Below, piece by piece: positions 18,207-26,449 of a DNA stretch of 64,000 bases. Every line of letters starts with the position of its first letter. The stretch's first letter is position 1. The notes beneath the pieces were generated by a model. That model was not told the origin of the DNA. It ran no database searches and saw only the letters and a program-made list of their open reading frames with translations. The stretch covers positions 186,001 through 250,000 of the forward strand of contig JACKAQ010000004.1 of assembly GCA_020634975.1 (NCBI GenBank), given 5' to 3'. The stretch is from JACKAQ01 sp020634975 [NCBI: Calditrichia bacterium]. Its GTDB lineage: Bacteria; Calditrichota; Calditrichia; RBG-13-44-9. The position numbers were made by a program, and so were the translations under genes.

Positions 18207-20627
18207 TTAATTATTGGATTCATCCTCCGCTTCGGCTTTTTTAATGCGTTCTAATTCCAGCGCGTGTTCTTTTTCCATTTCTTCTTCACTTATTTTTCCG
18301 GTCAACCATGTGAAGTTCATCGGATAAACATCGGGATTGAATATGACGTAATAAATATGCCATACCACAATTGCCAGAAACGCCAGCCATGCTTCGTAAT
18401 AGTGAATCACTTCGCAGACATCGATAAACAATTTGGAAAACCAGGCCATCGACTGGTTCTCGAACCAGAGGGCAAACCCGGTGAGGGTCATCACGATTGT
18501 TCCCCAAATCAGTGCCCAGTATTCGGCTTTTTCGATGTATCCGAACCGGTCAAACGCTGGTCGGGATTTCGAGAAACCGAGATAATATTTCATCATCAAA
18601 ACAAGATCTTTTGCATCCTGAAGCTTGGGCAACATATCCTTGAATAGCCCGAATCCGCGTTTTGTTGCAAACAGATAGCCGATATGATACAACGAAACAG
18701 CAACCATACCTACCGCAGCAATCCGGTGTAATAGGCTACGGAGCGTAAAAATTGGCTCGCCGCCCCACTGCCGCAACAAGACAACCCACCATGCGTCAGG
18801 AAATTTTAACATAAATCCGGTAATAACCAACATAAAAAACGTGGTAAACAATATAAAATGCTGAATTCTCTCGTTCACAGACATGCGAATATAGTGTTTT
18901 TTGCGTTTCGCCAGCTCGTGAGCGGTAATCTCTTTTTCATATTGATCGTGGTAATGTTCTTTTACTTTTTTGGCCAAATCCAAAGAGTTGTGCACAACCA
19001 TCCCGCCAATGGTGATCAAAATGATCAAAATATAAATTGAAGAGATCCAGTTCAGAATATCGTCGCCGCCGCTGGTGGCACTAACGTGAACTTTACCAAC
19101 GGTGAAGTTGGCGTTGGCACCCGGATGGCATTCACCGCAGGTTTCGGCAAGATTGCTGACATGAATTGTGGATAACGAATCTGTAGACGGCAAAATGTTG
19201 TGCACACCGTGGCAACTGGCGCAGTTGGCAACTTCAGTTGAGCCGAAACGCACTGCTAATCCGTGATAGCTATCCTGATACGACGAGTAATTACTTTCCG
19301 GCAGCCCGAATTTGCTGGCTAACCGAACAGAGTTGTGGCAGGGACCGCAAACCTGAACAGCAACGTTACCCGGAGCAACCGGCGAATTTGCAACGGTATG
19401 TTCCAAAATATTGTGTTCACCGTGACAATCGGTGCAGGTTGGTGCGTCCTGCAATCCTTCGCGAAGTGCATCGCCGTGAACACTTGCGTTGTAAACTTCG
19501 GCAATTTCCGTGTGGCACTCACCGCAGGTGTTCGCGATGTTAAATTTATTAACTTTGGACATTGCGTCGCCGGCTTTCAGTGCGCCGTGGGCACCGTGGC
19601 AATCGCTGCAAATGGCAACAGTTGTGTCGCCCTCAAAAAACTTTCGCCCGTGAACACTGGTTTTGTATCCGTCGATGAAGGATGATGTGTGCGTCATCCG
19701 TTCACTCACGCCTTCGCTTTCGAGGTGGCAGCTTAAACAGGTCTCAACTTCCAGTTGTCGGCTCATTTTCGAACCGTTGCCGGTGATGGTAATGGCCTGG
19801 TGTTCGTTGTGGCAAAAAATACAGGTTGGTGCGGTTTCAAATCCTTCTTCCAGCGCAACGCTGTGTTCGGATTTCATGAATTCTTCAACCACATCATCAT
19901 GGCATTCGTTGCAGGTTTGGGCGAGATTTACCGGGTGAACCGGGGAAGCCAGTGTATCTACTTTGAAAATGTTGTGAGCACCGTGGCAATCGCTGCATTC
20001 CAAATCGTCGCCATGAATCATATTCGTAAATTCGCCGGGCGTTTCGGGCAGCGAAAACTCTGCCATTCGACCGCTGATATCTTCCGGCGCATCGGTGTGG
20101 CAGCTCAGGCATGCTTCGGAGCCAAGTGTTGATGCGGTGTGCGGCGTGTGGCAAGTTACGCATTCCGGGCGTTCATCGATAGTTGCGTGAACGCTGCTCA
20201 TCAAAGCTTTATTCTCATCTTTATGGCAGCTTACGCAATTGTTTTTTGCAAAATGCTTCGGTTCTGGCAGGTGAACATTGCCGTGGCAAGAAAAACAGTT
20301 GAGTTCTCCCGCATGAGCACTGCGCATCAGATGTTTGGTATTGTCTTCGTGGCAGGCTGCACAATCAACCGGTTTTGCCACTTCTGTGTGTGGTTCTTCA
20401 TCGGGATCGTATCCGATGTGGCATTCTACACAACTTAAATCCGCGTGAGCGGACATGCTGAATTTTTTGGGATTTACGTTGATGGAAATTTCCTTTCCTT
20501 TTTTTTCCATCGTAAATTCCGGATCATCATGACAATCAAAACATGCGGTGTTTGCGACCTGAGAAAAAACAGCTGTTGAGGTTCCCAAAACGAAAAGGGT
20601 TAGTATAATTCGGGTAAATTTATCCAT
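18207..20627 (-). CDS. 17-haem cytochrome c fused to a b-type membrane cytochrome, CbcL-like architecture
   Basis: 806 residues. A signal peptide (cleavage after F-S-Q, ~22) precedes a periplasmic domain with 17 CxxCH motifs between residues ~29 and ~510. The C-terminal ~270 residues hold five membrane helices with paired histidines (E-R-I-Q-H, L-L-H-R-I-A, L-Y-H-I-G-Y, V-I-H-Y-Y, V-W-H-I-Y) as in the di-haem FdnI/HydC-type cytochrome b. A multihaem c domain fused to such a b domain is the plan of Geobacter CbcL, an inner-membrane menaquinol oxidase for low-potential acceptors, though CbcL has about half as many c haems. A CO-sulfur or formate-linked role cannot be excluded. The gene follows the response regulator gene by 97 bases and is probably in the same transcript. 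Confidence 0.88.
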   Translation of the reverse strand: MDKFTRIILTLFVLGTSTAVFSQVANTACFDCHDDPEFTMEKKGKEISINVNPKKFSMSAHADLSCVECHIGYDPDEEPHTEVAKPVDCAACHEDNTKHLMRSAHAGELNCFSCHGNVHLPEPKHFAKNNCVSCHKDENKALMSSVHATIDERPECVTCHTPHTASTLGSEACLSCHTDAPEDISGRMAEFSLPETPGEFTNMIHGDDLECSDCHGAHNIFKVDTLASPVHPVNLAQTCNECHDDVVEEFMKSEHSVALEEGFETAPTCIFCHNEHQAITITGNGSKMSRQLEVETCLSCHLESEGVSERMTHTSSFIDGYKTSVHGRKFFEGDTTVAICSDCHGAHGALKAGDAMSKVNKFNIANTCGECHTEIAEVYNASVHGDALREGLQDAPTCTDCHGEHNILEHTVANSPVAPGNVAVQVCGPCHNSVRLASKFGLPESNYSSYQDSYHGLAVRFGSTEVANCASCHGVHNILPSTDSLSTIHVSNLAETCGECHPGANANFTVGKVHVSATSGGDDILNWISSIYILIILITIGGMVVHNSLDLAKKVKEHYHDQYEKEITAHELAKRKKHYIRMSVNERIQHFILFTTFFMLVITGFMLKFPDAWWVVLLRQWGGEPIFTLRSLLHRIAAVGMVAVSLYHIGYLFATKRGFGLFKDMLPKLQDAKDLVLMMKYYLGFSKSRPAFDRFGYIEKAEYWALIWGTIVMTLTGFALWFENQSMAWFSKLFIDVCEVIHYYEAWLAFLAIVVWHIYYVIFNPDVYPMNFTWLTGKISEEEMEKEHALELERIKKAEAEDESNN

Positions 20628-20723
20628 GACTCTACCTTCTTACGAGGCAATCAAAACGATCAGATTTTCCTGTAAGTATTCTTATAGCGTGATTTGTATG
20701 TTTAGTAGTTAATTTCACCGATT

Positions 20724-22097
20724 TCATTTCTTCAAATTAGCACGATTAATCAGCCGGTGAATGGTCCGTCTATCGACGTCACACGCTTCAGCTGTGCGGC
20801 TAATATTCCAGTCGTATTTTTCCAGTTGATATTGTAAATAATCCAGCTCGAAAGATTCAAGAACCTGATCTTTAGCTTCTTTATATGTCAGGTTATCCCA
20901 TTGATGAAACGAGATGTCTGTTTTGCTGTTTTTGAGATTTGCCGGCAAATCGCTCGCTGTAACCTGCGGCGGTGTTGCCAGATAATATGCACGTTCGGAG
21001 ATATTCAACAATTCTCGAACATTGCCCGGCCATTTGTATTGATGGAGCAACTGTTGGGCATCTTCCGAAAAGGATTTGATACCCCTGTGATATTTTTGAT
21101 CGAGCTTTTGAATGAAATGATCCGCGAGCAACATGATATCCGAATCGCGTTCGCGTAATGACGGAACCTGAATGTGGATGGTGTTGATGCGAAAATACAG
21201 ATCTTCCCGCAGTAAGCCTTGTTCCACACATTCCTGAGGATCACGATTGGTTGCGGTAATAATACGCACGTCCACCGGAATTTCGGTTTTGCCGCCAATT
21301 CGGCGAATCTTCCGGTCTTCCAGCATCCGCAGCAGTTTCACCTGCAATTCTTGCGGCATTTCACAAATTTCGTCCAAAAACAGGGTGCCACCCATCGCCA
21401 ACTCTGTCAATCCTGGCTTTGCCTGAAACGCGCCGGTAAATGCACCTTTTTCGTATCCGAACAGCTCACTCTCGAAAAGAGGAGCCGGCAACGCGCCGCA
21501 GTTTACGGGAATCAGCGGTTGGTTGCGCCGCAGCGAATGTTTATGAATGCTGCGCACCACCAATTCTTTACCCACGCCGCTTTCACCGGTAACCATAATA
21601 TTTGCATTTCCAAAACCGACTTTTTGAACAAGCTCAAACACATTTCGCATGGGTTGGCTTTGCCCGATCATGTTGTCAAACATCGATGTGGGACCACTTT
21701 CAACCAACGCTTCCGGTCGGATTTCAGCCAGCGCATCGCCAACGGATTTGAGCAACTTCTCCCGGGAAAACGGTTTTTCTATAAAATCGAACACGCCGGT
21801 TTTGATGGCTTCGATGCCCTGCTCCAGCGAGCCATAACCCGTAACCATGATAACCGGCAAATATGGATGTTTCTCTTTCAGGCGCTTAACCAACGTAATG
21901 CCGTCCATTCCGGGCATGTTTAAATCGCAGATTGCCAACGTAAAGGATGAATCGGTTTCCAATATTCCCAATGCATCGTTTCCGGAAAGAACGGTTTTAA
22001 CAGAATATCCCGCACGGGATAAAATCCTGTTATAGTTCACCAGCATTTCCTGTTCATCATCTACGACCAGAATATGGTTGTTGCCGGTGTTATTCAT
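20724..22097 (-). CDS. Sigma-54-dependent response regulator (NtrC family)
   Basis: About 457 residues in the full three-domain form. The receiver domain (~7-120) has the acidic pair V-V-D-D-E and phospho-acceptor Asp in I-C-D-L-N-M-P-G-M-D-G. The AAA+ domain (~145-380) has Walker A G-E-S-G-V-G-K-E and the sigma-54 contact loop G-A-F-T-G-A. A Fis-type helix-turn-helix (R-T-A-E-A-C-D-V-D-R-R-T-I-H-R-L) ends the protein. ATG 22097 is preceded by GGAGG and overlaps the kinase stop codon in ATGAATAA, so the two are translationally coupled. Two sigma-54 promoters flank the shared upstream region (23703-23719 and 24197-24213), which makes activation of both cytochrome operons, including its own, the simplest role. 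Confidence 0.95.
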   Translation of the reverse strand: MNNTGNNHILVVDDEQEMLVNYNRILSRAGYSVKTVLSGNDALGILETDSSFTLAICDLNMPGMDGITLVKRLKEKHPYLPVIMVTGYGSLEQGIEAIKTGVFDFIEKPFSREKLLKSVGDALAEIRPEALVESGPTSMFDNMIGQSQPMRNVFELVQKVGFGNANIMVTGESGVGKELVVRSIHKHSLRRNQPLIPVNCGALPAPLFESELFGYEKGAFTGAFQAKPGLTELAMGGTLFLDEICEMPQELQVKLLRMLEDRKIRRIGGKTEIPVDVRIITATNRDPQECVEQGLLREDLYFRINTIHIQVPSLRERDSDIMLLADHFIQKLDQKYHRGIKSFSEDAQQLLHQYKWPGNVRELLNISERAYYLATPPQVTASDLPANLKNSKTDISFHQWDNLTYKEAKDQVLESFELDYLQYQLEKYDWNISRTAEACDVDRRTIHRLINRANLKK

Positions 22098-23616
22098 CTC
22101 TCGCCTCCAATTCAATAATAAAAGTTGTGCCTATTTCACAATCCTCATCCAGGTAAATTCGCCCGTTGTGGCGAGTAATAATGTTCCGAACGATAAAAAG
22201 CCCAAGACCAGTGCCTTTTCCCGGAGATTTTGTGGTAAAAAAAGCAGAAAAAATATCCTGTTTCACAGATGCCGGAATCCCGCTGCCGTTATCACTAAAA
22301 ACAATGCGGTGCTGGGCGACTCCTTCCGGATTTGAAACCGTTTCCAGTGAAACAGAAATGCGACCTGCTTCCGGTGCTACGGCATCCAGACTGTTCGTGA
22401 TCAGATTGCAAAAAACTTGCTGAAGCTGATTAAAATTGCCCATAGTTAGCACCGGCGATCCAAACCCGGAAAGCGATATTTGAATATTGCTTTTTTTCAT
22501 TTTTGGCTTAATCATATCAACGGTGACGTTGATAACCTCAGTCAAATCAACAATTTGGAGCTGGTCGGGAAGTTTGCGGGCAAACTGCAAAATGCCGTGA
22601 GTCGTTTGGGCGATGCGCTCCGTTTGTTTGATGATGATATCCATATCGCTGACGTATCCGCTCACCCCGTTGCCGTGTTGATGCAATTCATCGCGAATCA
22701 ATTCCGCGCGATTTAAAATGATACCGGCAGGATTATTGACCTCATGGGCAATTTCTGCGGTCACTTCACCCATTGTTATCAAGCGGTCTGCACGGGCAAG
22801 ATTTTCGCGAATCAATTCCTCTTCCCGCATTTTCGATTGGCGAAGTTGTGCAACCGTCCGGTTAAATTCCTGTGCCAGCAATCCCAATTCATCTGTGCCT
22901 TTAATGTCCACTTCGGTTTCGAGCTTGCCTTTTGCCAACGCCTGAAATCCGTTCATCAAATTGAGGATGCGGTTTTCAATTTGGGTTTCAAATAAAATAT
23001 TAATGCTCACCCATAATATGATGAAAATAAGCCCCGCACTGGCCACGAGCAGACGCCGGGTAGAGCTGTACATCGTTTCCGATTCTGCAAGTCCGACCTG
23101 AACATCCATAATGGCAATCATTTCACCAAAATTAGTGTGGCAGGGTGCGCATTCTTTTTGAATATAAACGGGATGCTGATGTGAAAGGGTGTTGCCGCTG
23201 CGCACGAAGGATTCTCGCGCACCACCGGGTAGGGAATGGATGTGCTCCGCAGCCGTATCCATTTTCAAAAAATTATTGCCAACTTCTGACGGGTTCGATG
23301 AAAAAATAATGTCGCCGTTAGGTCTGTAAATGCGTAAACCTTCGATATTCGTTTTATAGCGATAGTTTTCCAACGCCTGTTGAATTTGTTCTGGATTGTT
23401 ATTCATCAACGCATCGAAAATGGATTGATAAACAGCGTGGGTGGTTGTTTCAACAAGATTGGTCGAAAATTCATCGTGATTTTTATCCAATTGATAAATC
23501 AGGAGTGCCAACGGAAAGATGACCACCAACAACAATAATATCATCAGATAAAATTTTATCCGGAACTTCAGCGATTGTGTCTTTTTTCGAAGCGCGTTAA
23601 CAGTTGGTAACATCAT
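22090..23616 (-). CDS. Histidine kinase with a c-haem motif in its periplasmic sensor
   Basis: About 508 residues from ATG 23616. A TTG at 23664 would add 16 residues, and neither start has a clear ribosome binding site. A membrane helix (~23-43) is followed by a ~150-residue periplasmic sensor, a second helix (~195-215), a HAMP segment, a HisKA domain with the phospho-acceptor in E-I-A-H-E-V-N-N-P, and a complete HATPase domain (F-S-D-N-G-S-G-I-P and G-K-G-T-G-L-G-L-F). The sensor contains a single CAPCH at 23137-23151, preceded by S-H-Q-H-P-V. In a periplasmic domain this should bind covalent haem c, so the protein is probably a redox or ligand sensor. It is the first gene of the minus-strand operon and overlaps the response regulator gene. 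Confidence 0.93.
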   Translation of the reverse strand: MMLPTVNALRKKTQSLKFRIKFYLMILLLLVVIFPLALLIYQLDKNHDEFSTNLVETTTHAVYQSIFDALMNNNPEQIQQALENYRYKTNIEGLRIYRPNGDIIFSSNPSEVGNNFLKMDTAAEHIHSLPGGARESFVRSGNTLSHQHPVYIQKECAPCHTNFGEMIAIMDVQVGLAESETMYSSTRRLLVASAGLIFIILWVSINILFETQIENRILNLMNGFQALAKGKLETEVDIKGTDELGLLAQEFNRTVAQLRQSKMREEELIRENLARADRLITMGEVTAEIAHEVNNPAGIILNRAELIRDELHQHGNGVSGYVSDMDIIIKQTERIAQTTHGILQFARKLPDQLQIVDLTEVINVTVDMIKPKMKKSNIQISLSGFGSPVLTMGNFNQLQQVFCNLITNSLDAVAPEAGRISVSLETVSNPEGVAQHRIVFSDNGSGIPASVKQDIFSAFFTTKSPGKGTGLGLFIVRNIITRHNGRIYLDEDCEIGTTFIIELEARDE

Positions 23617-23702
23617 ATCATAAAGTCCGGCGGTCTTAAGGTTTACTTTAAATTCCAAATTCAATAATTCACAAACCGGTTAAAATGTCAAACCGTAAAC
23701 CT

Positions 23703-23719
23703 TGCAAATTCTTTGCCAT
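23703..23719 (-). promoter_or_regulatory. Sigma-54 (-24/-12) promoter of the kinase/cytochrome operon
   Basis: The minus strand reads TGGCAAAGAATTTGCA, with GG at the -24 element and GC at the -12 element at the required 12-base G-to-G spacing. This matches the TGGCAC-N5-TTGC consensus closely. The predicted start point is near 23692, 76 bases before ATG 23616. The second gene of the operon encodes a sigma-54 activator, which supports an autoregulated operon. Confidence 0.8.
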
Positions 23720-23880
23720 GTAAATCAATCGTTTCAAACATCTGTTTTACATGAGTTTAAGCATGCTCGATCGGCTGAAACCCCTGCCACTTTTCGAATA
23801 TTGGGTCATAAAGTTGGGTAACTTAATCTATTGTTTTTAATAATGTTGTGTATATATATAGATTAGGTGTATATGTTGGC

Positions 23881-23901
23881 TCGTGGCACCCTTTCCCACG
23901 A
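23881..23901. promoter_or_regulatory. Candidate activator-binding palindrome between the divergent operons
   Basis: TCGTGG (23881-23886) and CCACGA (23896-23901) form an inverted repeat with a nine-base spacer. It lies about 165 bases upstream of the minus-strand sigma-54 promoter, a usual distance for an NtrC-family enhancer. A second candidate is the imperfect palindrome TGTCACAGGTGGGACA at 24030-24045, followed by TTGTGTCACAA at 24047-24057, about 150 bases before the plus-strand promoter. Which of these is bound is not known. Confidence 0.4.
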
Positions 23902-23928
23902 TGCTTCAGGCATTATTTTTCAACGGTT

Positions 23929-23965
23929 TTTTGTAAAAATTTTATTAAAAAAAATTTTTACAAAA
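23929..23965. repeat. Perfect 15-bp inverted repeat in the divergent control region
   Basis: TTTTGTAAAAATTTT (23929-23943) is the exact reverse complement of AAAATTTTTACAAAA (23951-23965) across a seven-base AT spacer. It lies midway between the two sigma-54 promoters, in a 0.65-kb stretch without genes. It could be a regulator site, a DNA-bending element or a transcription barrier. It is too AT-rich to be a good intrinsic terminator. Confidence 0.7.
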
Positions 23966-24196
23966 TGAATCACCAATCCACCCCAAATCACTGAAACTTT
24001 TGTCAAAATCGCCAAAATTGAGGCATGCTTGTCACAGGTGGGACATTTGTGTCACAACTCATAAGTGGTTTATAAACAAGGATTTATGTGAGTTTCAGTA
24101 TTTCCGGCGACATCCATGTCTCTTAAATTTAATAACGCTCAAAACGCTTTTTTACTTAAAAGCAATAAAAACAATAGTTTGCGACGCAGCTTTTGG

Positions 24197-24213
24197 TTGG
24201 CATACAATCTGCA
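24197..24213 (+). promoter_or_regulatory. Sigma-54 (-24/-12) promoter of the porin-cytochrome operon
   Basis: TTGGCATACAATCTGCA has GG at 24199-24200 and GC at 24211-24212, the required 12-base spacing. The predicted start point is near 24224, 38 bases before ATG 24262. It mirrors the promoter on the other strand at 23703-23719, so both cytochrome operons probably answer to the same sigma-54 activator. Confidence 0.75.
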
Positions 24214-24261
24214 TACCTAACCGGTAAACAAATGATATTTCCTGTTGGGAGTATTTTAGAG

Positions 24262-24642
24262 ATGTTTCAGATAATAGGTATGACAAATTATTCGAGAGCT
24301 TTTAACACCCTGAGTGATAAGCAAATGAACCAAGTCGCAGTGAAATTGTTTGAAGATCCACTATCCTTTATAGATGCAGCGCTCTCTTTGGAAGAGGGAA
24401 TTGCGGTATTGGATGTTGATCTGTTAAAATCACGCACGACGGAATTGGTCAGCATTCTTCAGAAATTCGATGAAAAGCTCCCCATCATTATATTTACATC
24501 AACAGAAAATCTGGCTGTGTGTTCAGATGTCTTTTCCATGGGCATCAGTAAGTATTTAACAAAGCCAATTACCCCGCAATGCTTTAAAACGCTTGTGGAA
24601 TCCATAAAATACACAATAAACAAATCTAACAAAGACGTTTAG
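24262..24642 (+). CDS. Stand-alone degenerate receiver-domain protein
   Basis: About 126 residues with the layout of a CheY-like receiver. The central strand I-A-V-L-D-V-D carries a candidate phospho-acceptor Asp, I-I-I-F-T-S-T has the conserved Thr/Ser after strand 4, and Y-L-T-K-P-I has the invariant Lys-Pro. The usual acidic pair after strand 1 is absent (the start reads F-Q-I-I-G-M-T-N), so normal Mg-dependent phosphorylation is doubtful. ATG 24262 is preceded by GGGAG. Earlier in-frame starts lie upstream of the predicted sigma-54 start point. It is the first gene of the plus-strand operon, 15 bases before the nine-haem lipoprotein gene. It may modulate the kinase/regulator pair, but that is an inference. 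Confidence 0.75.
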   Translation: MFQIIGMTNYSRAFNTLSDKQMNQVAVKLFEDPLSFIDAALSLEEGIAVLDVDLLKSRTTELVSILQKFDEKLPIIIFTSTENLAVCSDVFSMGISKYLTKPITPQCFKTLVESIKYTINKSNKDV

Positions 24643-24657
24643 TTAGGAGGACGTACC

Positions 24658-26397
24658 GTGAGTAAGCGTATTCGACATTTTATCGTATCAGTGCTATCGC
24701 CTGCGCTAATCCTCGGTGTTGCATGGTTCAGCGGTTGTGAAAATGAAAAAGAAATCATTAAAACCGTTGAAACAATTGTTCGCGATACTGTGACAGTTAA
24801 CATTATAAGTGTAGATTCAATTTACGCTTTGGCTGATTCAGTAACTGAAGGGGCAACCATTAAGTTTACTGCGAACACAACACTTCAGGCAGGTGCAGGA
24901 GCTTTAACTTTTTCATGGTTCGCCAGTGGTGGTGAATTCCATTCTACCCAGGGCGATACTGTTGAATGGAAAGCACCGGATGAACCTGGTGTATATATCG
25001 TTTCTGTTCATGCAACTGACGGAACCAATATTGGTATCGGCACCCGCCAGGTTGGTGTGGCAATGTATATTCCCACAGTAACACCGTTTTTCCTTGGCGA
25101 TGTAGCCTGTGCAAATTGCCACTCAAGCCAGCACAATGACTGGGCAGAAACCGGTCACGCACACGCATGGCAAACCCTGATGGAAAGCGGACACCCGGCA
25201 AGCTATTGCTTCCCGTGCCACGCTGTTGGTTATGAGCCGTCTCCGTTAACCGGTAACAGCGGTTATGACGAAGCAGCCATCGAAAAATTTGTAAACGTGC
25301 AGTGCGAAAACTGCCACGGTGCAGCATCGGATCACCTTGCTAACGGCACACCTGATCCGACCAAAGTTGATGTATCGTTTAACGTGCAAACTTGTGGCAA
25401 ATGCCACGATGGTACCCACCATCCGTTCCTGACGGACTGGGAACAATCTCCGCACAATCTTGACGTGACAGCACATTCAAGTGCATCATGCTCCGGTTGT
25501 CACGAAGGTGTTGCTGCTGCATATCGTTTGTCTGGCGATGTCAGCAATTTCTACGGTAGTGGCTCGATTGCCGCACGCCCAGACACCAGTGTTGCACCGT
25601 GGGAACCGATTAACTGTGTAACCTGCCACGATCCGCACAATACCGATAATCCCGGCCAATTGCGCACCGTTGCTGACGTTCCTTTGGTAACAGCAAATGG
25701 CGCTTCGCCAATTATCACTGAAGGTGGCGTTGGTAAACTTTGTATGCATTGCCACCACGCACGTCGCGGCCCGGATGCTCAAGTTGTTCAAGGTTACGGA
25801 CACTTTGGTCCGCACGCTAACCCGCAGGCAGACATGATGCAGGGTGCAAGTGCATATCACGCAGTTGCAGATCCGAGCTTCGAATGGGCTGATCCTTCCC
25901 ACTTGAACGTGGAAAACAGCTGTAAAACCTGTCACCTGTCTACCAAAGAATTTGGTGCAGGACCTGGCGGTGCAGCTTACACTGGACACACCTTCCTGCC
26001 GAAAGTTGATGCTTGTGTTGGCTGCCACGGCGCCATCGCAGACTTCGACGATATTCGCGCACTGGAAGACTTTGACGGCGACGGTTCAATCGAAGGTATT
26101 CAAAGTGAAGTTACCGGTCTGATTCATCTGATCGAAGATGCTTTGGTTGCAACAGGCTTGGACACAACCGGACTTGGTTTCGAAGGCGCACTTGGCGATA
26201 CAACACGCGGTACATTTGTACAGCGCGGTGCTGGTTACAACATGCTGTTTGTTGAAGAAGACAAGAGCCTTGGTGTTCACAACCCGGATTATGCTATTCA
26301 AATTCTGCAGCAAAGCTATCAATATCTGACCGGTGCTCCGGTGCCGAATGCAGTAATCCTTAGAAAAGGTGAACACAAAGCAGTATCTAAATTCTAA
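24658..26397 (+). CDS. Nine-haem cytochrome c lipoprotein with an Ig/PKD-like domain
   Basis: 579 residues. A lipoprotein signal (lipobox F-S-G-C near residue 24) and a heptad-like linker precede a ~90-residue beta-sandwich segment resembling Ig/PKD domains (F-S-W-F-A-S-G-G-E-F and G-V-Y-I-V-S-V-H-A). Nine haem motifs follow: CANCH, CFPCH, CENCH, CGKCH, CSGCH, CVTCH, CMHCH, CKTCH and CVGCH. The first block (W-A-E-T-G-H-A-H-A-W, C-H-A-V-G-Y-E) resembles cytochrome c554. Start is GTG 24658 after AGGAGG. The protein should be membrane-attached, on the periplasmic or outer face, and could feed or receive electrons from the beta-barrel protein encoded next. Confidence 0.9.
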   Translation: MSKRIRHFIVSVLSPALILGVAWFSGCENEKEIIKTVETIVRDTVTVNIISVDSIYALADSVTEGATIKFTANTTLQAGAGALTFSWFASGGEFHSTQGDTVEWKAPDEPGVYIVSVHATDGTNIGIGTRQVGVAMYIPTVTPFFLGDVACANCHSSQHNDWAETGHAHAWQTLMESGHPASYCFPCHAVGYEPSPLTGNSGYDEAAIEKFVNVQCENCHGAASDHLANGTPDPTKVDVSFNVQTCGKCHDGTHHPFLTDWEQSPHNLDVTAHSSASCSGCHEGVAAAYRLSGDVSNFYGSGSIAARPDTSVAPWEPINCVTCHDPHNTDNPGQLRTVADVPLVTANGASPIITEGGVGKLCMHCHHARRGPDAQVVQGYGHFGPHANPQADMMQGASAYHAVADPSFEWADPSHLNVENSCKTCHLSTKEFGAGPGGAAYTGHTFLPKVDACVGCHGAIADFDDIRALEDFDGDGSIEGIQSEVTGLIHLIEDALVATGLDTTGLGFEGALGDTTRGTFVQRGAGYNMLFVEEDKSLGVHNPDYAIQILQQSYQYLTGAPVPNAVILRKGEHKAVSKF

Positions 26398-26449
26398 TGG
26401 CGGAATTTTATTACGCTAAACCGAAGTTAAATCGAAGCAGAGTGCAAAA

